A stretch of DNA of 64,000 bases from Sphingopyxis fribergensis (GCF_000803645.1 NZ_CP009122.1:1-64000), one strand, 5' to 3'. Shown: positions 25,283-34,723, counted from the stretch's first letter. Made by a program: numbers and translations. The notes: generated by a model not told the origin, from the sequence alone.

Positions 25283-27031
25283 ATGAGCGGGACAGGAGAC
25301 ATTCTGGGGCAGCTGTGCAGCCGGCTTGGCCTTGCGCTTCTGGCGCTCGTCCTGTGGGCGGTTCCGGCGGCGGCCGCGACGCTCGATATCGATCGCGACC
25401 TGTGTCACGCCACCAGCGGCGCGGACCTGCCCGACGCGCGCGGACCGACGCTCCGCTTTGCATGCAGCGGGACGCCCACCGGCTATCAACAGGGCAGCCT
25501 CTGGCTGCGCGCCCCGCTCGACGGGCCGGGCGCCCAGCGCGGCGACGTCGCGCTGATGGTCCATCATTCGCGCTTCGACCGGCTCGCGGTCGCTTTTTCC
25601 TATGCCGACGGCGCGACGCGCTGGCAGCAGGTGCGCGCGGGCGATTATGGGCCGCATTGGCGGGCCGGCGGTCAAATCCTGTTCGAGGCCCCCGATCGCG
25701 ACGTGGCGCTGACCGCGGTCACGATGCGCTTTGACGGCCTTTCGGGCCACCAGTTCGTCCGCGCGCGCATCCTTTCGACCGGCGAGGCGGGGATGCAATC
25801 CTCGGGCATGGCGGCGGCGGTCGGTGCGGCGCTGACGCTGCTGCTGATCAGCTGTATCTACAGCCTGTCGCTCGCCTTTGCGGTGCGCCGCCAATATCTG
25901 GCGTGGCAAGCCGCCTGGTCGGGCACGATGCTGCTGTGGGGCGGGCTCTGGTCGCAAGTCCACCTCGCTTTGCTGCCCGGCATGGCGGGGACGGTTTCGG
26001 CGCAGATCTGCACCTTTTTGGCTTGCCTGGCCATCGCGCTTGCCACGGTCAGCGCGGTGACCGCGATCGATCGCGGCACGGTGCCGGCGCGGCTCAGGGC
26101 CACGGCGCTTGTCCTTGGCCTCGCGGTCGGGCTGGCGGGCATACCGCTCGCGCTGATCCGCGGCGGCAGCCTCAGCATGCTCGCCGACATTCTCGGCCTG
26201 GTCGTTATCGTCGACCTGCTGGTCGTCACCGTCTGCCTCGGTTGGGCCTGGCGACGCGGTTCTGTCGAAGCGCGCGATTTCCTGGCGGCGTGGGGGCTGC
26301 CGATGGCGATGTTGGCGTTTATTCATGTCGTCGATGTCGAAAACGGCTTCTGGGGCGGCGGATCCCAGCTTCTGGTATTCGTCGCGGCGACGTGGCAGGC
26401 GCTATGGCTGGCCGCGGCGGCGACGCGTCGGCTGGCGCACCTCAGGATCGAGCGCGATCATGCGCTGAGCGCCGAGGCGCAGGCGCAGGCGCTCGCGCGG
26501 CGCGACCCGCTCACCGGCTTACCCAACCGGCGCGGCTTCGTCGAAAGCGTGACGCCGCTCCTCGAACGCGCGCGCGCCGATAGCCTGCCGGCCGCCCTGC
26601 TGCTCGTCGACATCGACCGCTTCAAGTCGATCAACGATATTTACGGCCATGATGTCGGCGACATGGTGCTGTGCGGCATCGCGCGCCGGATCGAGCGGTG
26701 GGAGGGGCCGATGTGCACCGTCGCACGGCTCGGCGGCGAGGAGTTCGGGTTGCTGACGATCGGGATGGAAGGGATCATCCTCGGCCGCTTCGCCGAAAGC
26801 ATCCGGCGCGGGATCGCCGGCTGCGACCATAGCGACGCGATCGGCGACAGGCTGGTCACCGCTAGCGTCGGGGTCGCCGAGGTTCGCCCGGCGTGCGACT
26901 TCCAGCAGCTCTACCGGCTTGCCGACGAGGCGCTCTATGATGCGAAGCGCGGTGGACGCAACAAGGTGGTCGTCCAGCGGCATTATGACATGCCGGGCCG
27001 AACGTCCCGCGAGGTCGCGATATCGAATTGA
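25283..27031 (+). CDS. Diguanylate cyclase with 7TM sensor region
   Basis: Membrane GGDEF protein of 582 residues. A signal sequence and periplasmic beta domain (about 30-170) are followed by about seven transmembrane helices (175-370), the 7TMR-DISM2-like layout, then a short coil and the GGDEF domain (about 405-565). The active-site motif is GGEEF, which is competent in known cyclases (two GTP to c-di-GMP), with DPLTGLPNRR and DIDRFKSINDIYGH present. No RxxD inhibitory site is seen five residues before GGEEF. Stands alone. Confidence 0.92.
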   Translation: MSGTGDILGQLCSRLGLALLALVLWAVPAAAATLDIDRDLCHATSGADLPDARGPTLRFACSGTPTGYQQGSLWLRAPLDGPGAQRGDVALMVHHSRFDRLAVAFSYADGATRWQQVRAGDYGPHWRAGGQILFEAPDRDVALTAVTMRFDGLSGHQFVRARILSTGEAGMQSSGMAAAVGAALTLLLISCIYSLSLAFAVRRQYLAWQAAWSGTMLLWGGLWSQVHLALLPGMAGTVSAQICTFLACLAIALATVSAVTAIDRGTVPARLRATALVLGLAVGLAGIPLALIRGGSLSMLADILGLVVIVDLLVVTVCLGWAWRRGSVEARDFLAAWGLPMAMLAFIHVVDVENGFWGGGSQLLVFVAATWQALWLAAAATRRLAHLRIERDHALSAEAQAQALARRDPLTGLPNRRGFVESVTPLLERARADSLPAALLLVDIDRFKSINDIYGHDVGDMVLCGIARRIERWEGPMCTVARLGGEEFGLLTIGMEGIILGRFAESIRRGIAGCDHSDAIGDRLVTASVGVAEVRPACDFQQLYRLADEALYDAKRGGRNKVVVQRHYDMPGRTSREVAISN

Positions 27032-27066
27032 GGGCCGCCCGGACGCGGCCCTGGACAGAACTGGCT

Positions 27067-27516
27067 TTAGTTCGAGACGACTTCGAGCGGCGGCGGCGCT
27101 TTTGCCGCCGCACCGTGGCGGCGATGGCTCAGCTTGCCTTCGACCTTGCCGCCATTTTCGATCGTGATGGTCTCGTAAACGACATCGCCGGTGATCCGCG
27201 CGGTGGCGTGGACGATCAGCGTCTTGGCCTCGATCGACCCGTCGAGCAGGCCTGCGATCTTCGCCGTCTCGGCGACGACCGCGCCCTTGATCTCGCTCGC
27301 CTCGCCCTGGACAAGATTGGCGCATTTCAGGTCGCCGTCGATCTTGCCGTCGACGTGCAGGTCGACGCTGGCGGCAACATTGCCGGTGACAACGACGTCC
27401 GATCCCAGGATCGAAAAGGTCGTGTGACGCGCGCCGGTCGCCATCTTAGCGGGCACCGCGGACGGCAGCGACGGAACCGACTCGCTGCCTTGCGTCGTCT
27501 TTGACTTCGAGAACAT
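27067..27516 (-). CDS. Bactofilin
   Basis: Polymer-forming cytoskeletal protein of 149 residues. An unstructured N-terminal tail beginning MFSKSK is followed by the beta-helix DUF583 core at about 35-125 with repeats like VTGNVAASVDLHVDGKIDGD. Bactofilins form filaments and often recruit peptidoglycan enzymes. The start ATG 27516 has GGAGG and overlaps the M23 gene by 71 bases; a later ATG at 27444 has no ribosome site. The overlap makes translational coupling with the M23 peptidase likely. Confidence 0.92.
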   Translation of the reverse strand: MFSKSKTTQGSESVPSLPSAVPAKMATGARHTTFSILGSDVVVTGNVAASVDLHVDGKIDGDLKCANLVQGEASEIKGAVVAETAKIAGLLDGSIEAKTLIVHATARITGDVVYETITIENGGKVEGKLSHRRHGAAAKAPPPLEVVSN

Positions 27517-28702
27517 CGGCTTTGGCCTCCAGGAAGCGGCGCGGATTGACCGCGACGCCGTTCAAACGGACTTCGAAATGCAGATGGCTGCCGGTCGAAC
27601 GGCCGGTCGAGCCCATTTTGGCGATCTGCTCGCCGGCAGCGACCTGCGCGCCAACCTTGGACGTAAAGCCCGACAAGTGGGCGTAGCGGGTCAATATGCC
27701 CTGGCCGTGATCGACCTCGACGACATTGCCGTAACCCGATTTCTGCCCGACAAAGACGACGCGCCCGGGCGCGGCGGCGAGGATCGGGCTGCCCATCGGA
27801 CCGGGGAAGTCGAGCCCCGAGTGCATCGCGCCGGCGCCGGTGAACGGGTCGCTGCGATAGCCGTAGCTCGACGACAGCATCAGCACATTGGCGGGCTGGC
27901 CCGACGGGATCGCGACGAGCGTGCGTTCGAGCACTTCCATGCGAAACAGCGCGCTTTCGAGCGCCGCGAACGACTTGCCGAGCGAACTCGCGCGGCCCTT
28001 GCCGCCGCGATAGGGGATGAACGGACCACCACGGCCGGTCGCTGCGTTGCGAACGAGCGCGGCGGGGTTCATACCGAGCTTGGCCACGGCGCCTTCGGCC
28101 TTAGCCGCACGTTCGTTGACTGCGGTGAGCAGGCGATTGGCGAAATTTTCCTGACGCGCTTCGAGGTGGGCGAGGATTTGCGCTTCGGGCGGCAGATTCG
28201 GGTCGATCAGCGCGCCAGTTTCAAGCCGGCCAGTTTCAAGCCGGCCAGTTTCAAGCCGGGAGGTCTTGAGCGGTGCCTGTTCGGCGACCGGCGCCGCGCC
28301 GTCGCTATGGGCTTCGGGCGTCACGGCGGCGGGCTCGACGCCGAAGTGAACCTTCGACCATTCTTCGAGCTGTTCCTGACGGTCTTCGAGGTCGGCGGCG
28401 GTTTCGGCGACATTGTCGCGATATTTGGCGATCCGCGCTTCGGACGCGGCGGCGGCGGCTTGCTGCTGTGCGACTGCAGCGCGCTCACCCGAGGTGAGCA
28501 GCTGGTTGACGAGCACCGCCAGCGTGGCGCCGGCCCATGCGAGCAGCACGATGCCGGCGATCAGCGCGACGCGCTTTTGCCAGACAGCACTGACACGCAC
28601 GAAACGAACATGTCCGTGCGTGCGGACAAAGATTTCATGGTCTTGAAACAGCGCAGAAAATCGCTGGCGCAGATTGCGCAGACCCGTTGATTTCGATAAC
28701 AA
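27446..28702 (-). CDS. M23 family metallopeptidase (LytM domain)
   Basis: Peptidoglycan hydrolase-type protein of 418 residues. It has one transmembrane helix at about 44-66, then a coiled-coil region (75-118), a linker with three near-identical pentapeptides RLETG (150-163), and an M23 domain at about 275-385. Zinc ligands are visible: H294 and D298 in HSGLDF and H375 in HLHFE, with H342 nearby. It is the upstream partner of bactofilin. The TTG start at 28702 is a guess; no other start fits better. Confidence 0.9.
   Translation of the reverse strand: MLSKSTGLRNLRQRFSALFQDHEIFVRTHGHVRFVRVSAVWQKRVALIAGIVLLAWAGATLAVLVNQLLTSGERAAVAQQQAAAAASEARIAKYRDNVAETAADLEDRQEQLEEWSKVHFGVEPAAVTPEAHSDGAAPVAEQAPLKTSRLETGRLETGRLETGALIDPNLPPEAQILAHLEARQENFANRLLTAVNERAAKAEGAVAKLGMNPAALVRNAATGRGGPFIPYRGGKGRASSLGKSFAALESALFRMEVLERTLVAIPSGQPANVLMLSSSYGYRSDPFTGAGAMHSGLDFPGPMGSPILAAAPGRVVFVGQKSGYGNVVEVDHGQGILTRYAHLSGFTSKVGAQVAAGEQIAKMGSTGRSTGSHLHFEVRLNGVAVNPRRFLEAKADVLEVKDDARQRVGSVAAVRGAR
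28216..28260 (-). repeat. 15-bp tandem repeat inside the M23 gene
   Basis: Three copies of the 15-base unit CAGTTTCAAGCCGGC (last base differs in the third) lie in frame and encode RLETG three times in the linker between coil and peptidase. It is a candidate for copy-number variation. Confidence 0.85.
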
Positions 28703-28851
28703 GTGGCGACCCCATCTTGTGTTTTATTGGAGCCCTCCGCCCCGATTGATGCGCGCTGTATCAGGCCGGTTACCGTGGCGCGAATCTTTGGAGCGCGACT
28801 CGGGGTGAATCGAAACCAACATGCGGTGAACGGTGTCAAACCCTAGAAATA

Positions 28852-28866
28852 CTGCCATTTTGGCAG
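28852..28866. promoter_or_regulatory. 15-bp palindrome upstream of the ICMT-like gene
   Basis: CTGCCA-TTT-TGGCAG is a perfect 6-bp-arm palindrome in the 240-base divergent region between the M23 and ICMT-like genes. It could be an operator; nothing else supports it. Confidence 0.3.
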
Positions 28867-28942
28867 GAAAACGCCAGCGAATCGGTGAATGTGATTGACG
28901 GGTTGCTTACCCTTTTGCGGTAACGCTAAGCGGGTGAATATT

Positions 28943-30340
28943 ATGGCCAAATCCGCTCCATCCGACACGCTCGAATCGGTAAGCACCCCTGCCGCGCCGG
29001 TCGGCATTCGCCCGCGTTCGGCGGTCAGCGCCGGGGTTGGCATCGTCGGGCTTGCCGGTTTGGTAAGCTATTTGCTGATCGCGCGCTTCGCGCCCGACAT
29101 CGCGGCGTTCCTGGGGCTGGACTGGGCGAAGCGGGGCGTAATGAACGGCCCCAATTCGGCGATCGCCAGCGTGCTCGCCTGCGGTCTGCCGATGGTGCTG
29201 TGGTCGGTCTTTGTCGACAAGGTGCACCGCAATCCGTCGACCGGGATCGACTGGGCGCAGCGGCGTCCGTGGCGCGAAACGCTCGATATCAGCCTGACCA
29301 AGCTTGCCGGAATGTGGGCGACGTGGGGGCTGATCGCGCTGATTTATGCGACGATGCGCTATTATTGGGAGGGCAATTACGCCTTCTCGATGAACCTGCT
29401 CGAGACGGTCGCGCCGTGGCTGCTGCTCGTCTCCGTGCCTTACATGCTGTGGCTCGACCGCCGCATGATCGAACCCCGCGACGGCTGCTGGCAATTCGGG
29501 CGCTGGCTGATCGCGCCGGGTCAACCCGTCGATGCGCGAGCGATCGGGCATCATTTGCGCGCCTGGGCGGTGAAGGGCTTTTTCACCGCCTTCATGCTGT
29601 CGATCGTGCCCGGGAATTTTTCGGCGCTGGTGACGGTGCCGATGAACGAAGTGCTCGCCAACCCCTATATGACGGGCCTGTGGGCGATCAATTTCCTCTA
29701 TCTGATCGACGTCCATATCGCGACGGTCGGCTATATCCTGACGCTGAAGCCGCTCGACGCGCATATCCGCACCGCCAACCCCTATGGCATGGCGTGGGTC
29801 GCGGCGCTGGTCTGTTACCCCCCCTTCATCCTGATGAACGGCGGCCCGCTCGATTATCAGGTCAATGGCTCCGACTGGGGTTATTGGCTTCAGGGGCATC
29901 CAGGCCTGCTGATCGTCTGGGGCATCGTGCTGGGGCTGCTCACCGCAGTCTACAGCTGGGCGACGATGGCGTTCGGCATCCGCTTTTCGAACCTGACCCA
30001 TCGCGGCATCATCACGCACGGGCCCTATGCGTTCACGCGCCACCCCGCCTATATTTCAAAGAATATGACGTGGTGGATCGGATCGCTTCCCTTCCTCGTT
30101 ACCGCGGGCGGCTGGGTCGAAGGGGCGCGCAATGTCGTGCTGCTCGGACTGGTCAGCTGCGTCTATTACTGGCGGGCAAAGACCGAGGAGAAGCATCTCC
30201 TCGCTGACCCTGCCTATGTCGCCTATTGGAACTGGGCTCAGGCGCACGCAGTGGTGCCGCGCCTGTTCGCCCGGATAACCGGCCGTTCGCGCCCGCTCAT
30301 CCGGCTTGAGCCCGACGAACGGGTCGGACCGGTGGCTTAG
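28943..30340 (+). CDS. Isoprenylcysteine methyltransferase-like membrane protein
   Basis: Polytopic membrane protein of 465 residues with about ten helices. The C-terminal part holds the ICMT/PEMT-type motif FSNLTHRGIITHGPYAFTRHPAYISKNMTWW, which in the family binds S-adenosylmethionine. The substrate is not known; bacterial members act on lipids or small thiols. The upstream 16 codons are not needed: ATG 28943 begins a normal N-terminus. It ends 12 bases from a convergent small secreted-protein gene. Confidence 0.8.
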   Translation: MAKSAPSDTLESVSTPAAPVGIRPRSAVSAGVGIVGLAGLVSYLLIARFAPDIAAFLGLDWAKRGVMNGPNSAIASVLACGLPMVLWSVFVDKVHRNPSTGIDWAQRRPWRETLDISLTKLAGMWATWGLIALIYATMRYYWEGNYAFSMNLLETVAPWLLLVSVPYMLWLDRRMIEPRDGCWQFGRWLIAPGQPVDARAIGHHLRAWAVKGFFTAFMLSIVPGNFSALVTVPMNEVLANPYMTGLWAINFLYLIDVHIATVGYILTLKPLDAHIRTANPYGMAWVAALVCYPPFILMNGGPLDYQVNGSDWGYWLQGHPGLLIVWGIVLGLLTAVYSWATMAFGIRFSNLTHRGIITHGPYAFTRHPAYISKNMTWWIGSLPFLVTAGGWVEGARNVVLLGLVSCVYYWRAKTEEKHLLADPAYVAYWNWAQAHAVVPRLFARITGRSRPLIRLEPDERVGPVA

Positions 30341-30352
30341 CTTTCGCTCGCG

Positions 30353-30667
30353 CTAGTTTGTAACGCCTTGGTCGGCAGCGGCCTCGGCGGCGCGACGTGC
30401 CTGTAGTTTGGCGTGCGCCTGATTGATCGCGCGCCATGCCTGTTCGCAGCTTTGCTTGTCCGAAGGCCGATCGCTGGCGCAAAGCCGATTGAGCCGCGCG
30501 AGAACGGCCTTGGGGCTGTTGTCGCGGCCTGCGGGAAAGGCCCGGACCTGTTCGCCCATGGCGTTGGCGCCGATAGTGGCGGCCGAATTGATATCGATGC
30601 CCTGCGCCGCCGCCGCGGTGGGAAACAGGGCAAGCGCGGCCAGGATGGCGGTCAAACGGATCATCAT
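30353..30667 (-). CDS. Small secreted hypothetical protein
   Basis: Protein of about 104 residues with a strong Sec signal peptide (LTAILAALALFPTAAAAQG). The mature part has two cysteines (LCASDRPSDKQSCEQAW) that could form a disulfide, and an Ala/Gln-rich helical C-terminus. Two ATG codons are adjacent (30667 and 30664), with GGGAG upstream. No family recognised. Confidence 0.65.
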   Translation of the reverse strand: MMIRLTAILAALALFPTAAAAQGIDINSAATIGANAMGEQVRAFPAGRDNSPKAVLARLNRLCASDRPSDKQSCEQAWRAINQAHAKLQARRAAEAAADQGVTN

Positions 30668-30729
30668 CGACTCCCGCATCGTTGAGTTGCATGTCGATGA
30701 TAACATGGAAATCATTGGGAACGAAGCCT

Positions 30730-30760
30730 GATCCGCGCGGAGCATAGCCCCGCGCGGATC
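30730..30760 (-). terminator. Stem-loop after the TonB-dependent receptor gene
   Basis: GATCCGCGCGG (30730-30740) and CCGCGCGGATC (30750-30760) form a perfect 11-bp stem just behind the receptor stop. No T-run follows on the minus strand, so this may stabilise the 3' end or be Rho-linked rather than an intrinsic terminator. Confidence 0.55.
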
Positions 30761-30769
30761 GGAGCTTGG

Positions 30770-33031
30770 TCAGAATTTGAAGCCCGCTTCGACGCCCCAG
30801 ATGCGGGGTTCGTTGACGTAGCTGGTCAGATTGTTGAAATCGATGCCGCCGGTTGGCGAGGCGTCGTTGGTGATGTTGCGGCCGAAGGCTGCGATGTCGA
30901 AGCGATCGGTGCGATAGCCGACGCGCACGCCGCCCTCGATCAGCTTGTCGTCCGAAAATTCGACCGAGCGATAGAGGAAGAACTGCACCTTCGAGCGGTA
31001 ATACCAGTCGGTGAAGGCATAGATGGCGCCGTCGCCGACGGGGATTTCATAACCCGCGGTCCAGTTGAGCGTCCATTTCGGCGATTGCGGCAGCTGGTTG
31101 CCGTCGATCGAGAAGATGTTGGTGCTGCCGGGGCGAACCGGATCGACCACCGTGCACCGCGGCAATGCGCCGCAGCCCGCGACAAAGGCGTTGGCATCGT
31201 CGATCTCTGCCACGTTCCACGCGCCGCCGATCGAGAAGGTCAGGCCCTTTGCCGGTGCCGCCTGCAGTTCGGCCTCGATACCATGACCCTTGGCGTCGAC
31301 GTTGAGCAGACTCGCGGCATTCGACGTTCCGCCCACGGCGGTGAGCTGAAGATCCTTGGTGTCGAAGAAATAGCCGGTCAGGTTGAAGCGGACGCGGTTG
31401 TCGAGGAAGTTGGTCTTGATCCCCGCTTCATAGGACATCGTCTCTTCCTGATCGGCGGTCGAGATAGTGCGCGAGAAGGTCAGGCGGCCCTGAACCGACG
31501 GTGCGCGATAGCCGCGTGCGACGCGGGCATAAAGCGTCACTGCGTCCGAAGCCTCATAGGTCGCGCTGGCGTCCCACGTCAGCAGCTTGCCCTTGACCTT
31601 GGCAGCCTGCGGCGGGACCGGGGTGTTCGGGTTAACGACGAAATCGGGGCGCGTCTCAACCGGGCGCGACGCGACGAAATCGCGCGTGTCGTGGTTGTAG
31701 CGCGCGCCGGCCTGCAGCTTGAAGCCATTGTCGAATTCATAATTGACCGAACCGAAGAGGCCGTAGGCTTCGCTGTCCTGACGCTGGATCGCGATCGCCG
31801 ACGGGATGGCGTCGGTCGGGGTGCCGAATTCGAAGCTCGAAATGTCGAGCTTTTCGTCGAAGTAGAAGGCGCCGAACTGATAGCCGAGTCCGCCGCTGTT
31901 GTTCGAAGCGATGCGGATTTCCTGCGTGAACTGGTCGAGGCTCGGAACATTGTCCTGGCTCTGCGCCGAGAACTGTATGAAGCCGGGCCCGCTGACGGGC
32001 GCGAACTGGTTGCCGAAGCCGCCGTCGATGTCGCCGCGGCTGCGGAAATTGCCGTTCCAATAGGAGGTGATCGAATAAGCGGTCACGGGACCGAAATCAT
32101 ATTCGAGGTTCAGTCCGGCATTATAGGTGTTGAGCTTCTGGAAATTGAGCCCGTCCTGATAGACCTTGTCGCGCTCGAATTCGGTGCCCGCGCCGCCGAG
32201 GCCGACGAGATGATTGCTGCCCGGAAGCTGCGTGTTGGCGCGGAAGATGATCGCCGAGCCGTCATAGATGCGGACCTGCCCGGTCACGCGGCCGGTGAAC
32301 GGGCCATTTTCATATTGCAGCTGAAGCCGCGCGGCGATGTCGTCATAGCCGCCAAGGTCGTTCTTTTTGGTCGTTGCGATATTGTCGACCCAATTGTCGC
32401 GGTGCTGGAACAGCGTCGACAGGCGGACCGAGAAGCCATTGTCGTCGGCGGCGCCCGCCGCGACTTCGACCTGGGTGGTGCCATAGCGGCCATAGCTGGC
32501 GCGGGCGTAGCCGCCGGTCTTGCCGGGCTTGACGGTGTCGAACTTGACGATGCCCGCGGGAGTGTTGCGGCCGAACAAAGTGCCCTGCGGCCCGCGCAAT
32601 ACTTCGACGCGGTCGAGGTCGAAGATCGGGAAACCTTTCAGGATCGGGTTTTCGAGGACGACGTCGTCATAGACGACGCTGACCGGCTGCGACGCGTTGA
32701 GGTCGAAATCGGTGTTGCCGAGCCCGCGGATATAAAAGCGCGGGAAGGTGCGGCCGAACGAGCTTTCGATGTTCAGACTGGGAACGCGGCCCGCGAGCAC
32801 GCGCACGTCGGAACCGGTCGAGGTGATCGCACCCAGCGTATCGCCCGACAGCACCGAAACGGCAACGGGCACGTCCTGCAGGCTTTCCTCGCGGCGCTGC
32901 GCGGTGACGACAATGTCGCCGAGGCCCGAGTCCTCGGCGGCGGCGGGCGCCTCCTGTGCGGCGGCGGGGGCCGCCCAGCCCGCGGCGGCGAGGGCAAAGG
33001 CTATAGCGGTAGCGGAAGGAAAGTGGCGCAT
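30770..33031 (-). CDS. TonB-dependent outer-membrane receptor
   Basis: Receptor of 753 residues with a signal peptide (ending APAAAQ), a TonB-box-like region near GLGDIVVTAQRREE, a plug domain (VPVAVSVLSG to RVEVLRGPQGTLFGRNTPAG) and a 22-strand barrel ending in an aromatic residue. The ligand cannot be read from sequence; the order of plug motifs is of the broad sphingomonad TBDT type. ATG 33031 has AGGAAG at 8 bases. No transporter partner is nearby. Confidence 0.92.
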   Translation of the reverse strand: MRHFPSATAIAFALAAAGWAAPAAAQEAPAAAEDSGLGDIVVTAQRREESLQDVPVAVSVLSGDTLGAITSTGSDVRVLAGRVPSLNIESSFGRTFPRFYIRGLGNTDFDLNASQPVSVVYDDVVLENPILKGFPIFDLDRVEVLRGPQGTLFGRNTPAGIVKFDTVKPGKTGGYARASYGRYGTTQVEVAAGAADDNGFSVRLSTLFQHRDNWVDNIATTKKNDLGGYDDIAARLQLQYENGPFTGRVTGQVRIYDGSAIIFRANTQLPGSNHLVGLGGAGTEFERDKVYQDGLNFQKLNTYNAGLNLEYDFGPVTAYSITSYWNGNFRSRGDIDGGFGNQFAPVSGPGFIQFSAQSQDNVPSLDQFTQEIRIASNNSGGLGYQFGAFYFDEKLDISSFEFGTPTDAIPSAIAIQRQDSEAYGLFGSVNYEFDNGFKLQAGARYNHDTRDFVASRPVETRPDFVVNPNTPVPPQAAKVKGKLLTWDASATYEASDAVTLYARVARGYRAPSVQGRLTFSRTISTADQEETMSYEAGIKTNFLDNRVRFNLTGYFFDTKDLQLTAVGGTSNAASLLNVDAKGHGIEAELQAAPAKGLTFSIGGAWNVAEIDDANAFVAGCGALPRCTVVDPVRPGSTNIFSIDGNQLPQSPKWTLNWTAGYEIPVGDGAIYAFTDWYYRSKVQFFLYRSVEFSDDKLIEGGVRVGYRTDRFDIAAFGRNITNDASPTGGIDFNNLTSYVNEPRIWGVEAGFKF

Positions 33032-33349
33032 GGGCAAGCTTCCTGAAACAGAGTTGACGATGGGAGAGTGGAAAAACCAGTTTCCCGTTGCCGCTGGGCG
33101 CGGGCGTGGTCAATTGCCGAAGCCGTCGCGGCTGACTTTCATGTCAGCAGTGTTGCGCAATTGCTGCACTTTTTGGGCGCCTGGAGCTGCCCACATCACA
33201 ACCCATCGTCACCCCGGACGTGATCCGGGGTCCACGACGGCGAGCACCATCTTCCTAGCTATTGGCGCTATGGATCCCGGATCACGTCCGGGATGACGAA
33301 GGGAGGCGAGACGTCTGCAAGCTTTTAACACGCTCTAACGGCAAGGTTT
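33032..33349. other. Intergenic region before the TonB receptor
   Basis: About 318 bases without a credible gene. Nearest the receptor it holds the ribosome site and presumably the promoter, a palindromic TTGCGCAA within GCAGTG...CACTGC-type bases near 33155-33165, and from 33206 a repeat. No terminator with a T-run is seen behind gshA. Confidence 0.5.
33206..33299. repeat. Diverged inverted repeat (GTCACCCCGGA family)
   Basis: Arm 33206-33234 and its imperfect reverse complement 33271-33299 belong to the same family as the 14468-14540 repeat; core CCCCGGAcgTGATCCGGGG on the left and GATCCCGGATCACGTCCGGG on the right. Mismatches show it is older or partly decayed. Confidence 0.75.
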
Positions 33350-34723
33350 TTAGAAGCTTAGTTCGTCGTAAATCTTTGACAGGTCGCCGCCCCACGGGCC
33401 TTCGTAGCGGTCGAGCAGGTCGTGCGCGGGGGATTTGCCGCTCTTGGCGATCCGGCGGAGCGGTTCGAGGAAGCCGACCTCGTTGTCGCCCATCGAATTG
33501 ACCTCGCGGCGTGCGGCGAGGCCCGCGGCGGCAATGTCGAGGACGCGGTGCGCGAGCTGGCCGACGGTGCCGCCGCCGGGGGCGGGGGCGTCGAGCCCTT
33601 CGCTGGGCACTGCGTCGCGGAGCGCCTGTTGCTCCTCGATGCTCCAGTTCTTGACGAGATCCCAGGCGGCGTCGAGCGCCCCCTGGTCGTAGAGCAGCCC
33701 GACCCACAAGGCCGGGAGCGCGCAGATGCGGTTCCACGGGCCGCCGTCGGCGCCGCGCATTTCGAGGAAGCTCTTGAGCCGCACTTCGGGGAAGGCGGTC
33801 GAGAGATGGTCGTTCCAGTCGGAAAGGCGCGGTTTTTCGCCGGGGAGCGCGGGCAGCTCGCCCTTCAGGAAATCGCGGAAGCTCTGCCCCGCGGCGTCGA
33901 TATATTTGCCGTCGCGAAAGACGAAATACATCGGCACGTCGAGCATGTAATCGACATAGCGTTCATAGCCGAAGCCATCCTCGAACACGAAGGGCAGCAT
34001 GCCGGTGCGCGCGGGATCGGTGTCGGTCCAGATATGGCTGCGGTACGACATAAAGCCGTTGGGCTTGCCCTCGGTGAAGGGCGACGCCGCGAAGAGCGCG
34101 GTCGCAAGCGGCTGAAGCGCCAGCGACACGCGGAATTTCTGCACCATGTCGGCCTCGCTCGCATAGTCGAGGTTGGTCTGGATCGTGCAGGTACGCAGCA
34201 TCATGTCGAGCCCCATGGTGCCGACGCGCGGCATATGGTCTAGCATGATCTTGTAGCGGCCCTTTGGCATGATCGGCAGCTCGGCGCGCGTCTTGTCGGG
34301 CCACATGCCCAGCCCGAGGAAACCGAGGCCGAGTTCGGCGCCGACTTCCTTCACCTGTTTCAGATGGCGGCCGGTTTCGGCGCACGTCTGGTGGAGGTTT
34401 TCGAGCGGCGCGCCCGACAATTCGAGTTGCCCAGCAGGCTCGAGGCTGACCGCGCCGTCGCTGCCCGACAGCGCGATGACCTTTCCGCCCTCGATCACCG
34501 GTTCCCAGCCGAAGCGGGTGAGCGCCATGAGCAGGTCGTGGATGCCGTCGGGCTCGTCATAGGAGGGCGCGCGGTGGTCAGCAGTGCGATAGACGAATTT
34601 TTCGTGCTCGGTGCCGATGCGCCAGCGATCCTTGGGCTTTTCGCCCTTGATCATGGGGGCCGCGAGCTGGTCGCGGCTTTCGACGATGGGATCGTTGCTG
34701 TCCGAGGCGGTGCGCGTGCTCAT
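33350..34723 (-). CDS. gshA: Glutamate-cysteine ligase (class II, plant-like)
   Basis: First enzyme of glutathione synthesis: ATP-dependent joining of glutamate and cysteine. It has 457 residues, with the plant/alphaproteobacterial GCS2 pattern (RIGTEHEKFVY; GSDGAVSLEPAGQLELSGAP; PKGRYKIMLDHMPRVG; MRTCT-like segment MLRTCTIQTNLDY). Its product supplies glutathione for the several GST genes in this window. No gshB is nearby. Confidence 0.95.
   Translation of the reverse strand: MSTRTASDSNDPIVESRDQLAAPMIKGEKPKDRWRIGTEHEKFVYRTADHRAPSYDEPDGIHDLLMALTRFGWEPVIEGGKVIALSGSDGAVSLEPAGQLELSGAPLENLHQTCAETGRHLKQVKEVGAELGLGFLGLGMWPDKTRAELPIMPKGRYKIMLDHMPRVGTMGLDMMLRTCTIQTNLDYASEADMVQKFRVSLALQPLATALFAASPFTEGKPNGFMSYRSHIWTDTDPARTGMLPFVFEDGFGYERYVDYMLDVPMYFVFRDGKYIDAAGQSFRDFLKGELPALPGEKPRLSDWNDHLSTAFPEVRLKSFLEMRGADGGPWNRICALPALWVGLLYDQGALDAAWDLVKNWSIEEQQALRDAVPSEGLDAPAPGGGTVGQLAHRVLDIAAAGLAARREVNSMGDNEVGFLEPLRRIAKSGKSPAHDLLDRYEGPWGGDLSKIYDELSF

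Noticed and set aside
27067-27444. Shorter bactofilin starting at ATG 27444
   Set aside because: No ribosome site there, while ATG 27516 has GGAGG and the MFxK-type N-terminus common in bactofilins.
28216-28260. Short tandem repeat as a CRISPR array
   Set aside because: Units are 15 bases without spacers and translate in frame as RLETG in the M23 peptidase.
31085-33046. Open frame of 653 codons opposite the TonB receptor
   Set aside because: No domain or start signal; typical third-position GC shadow.
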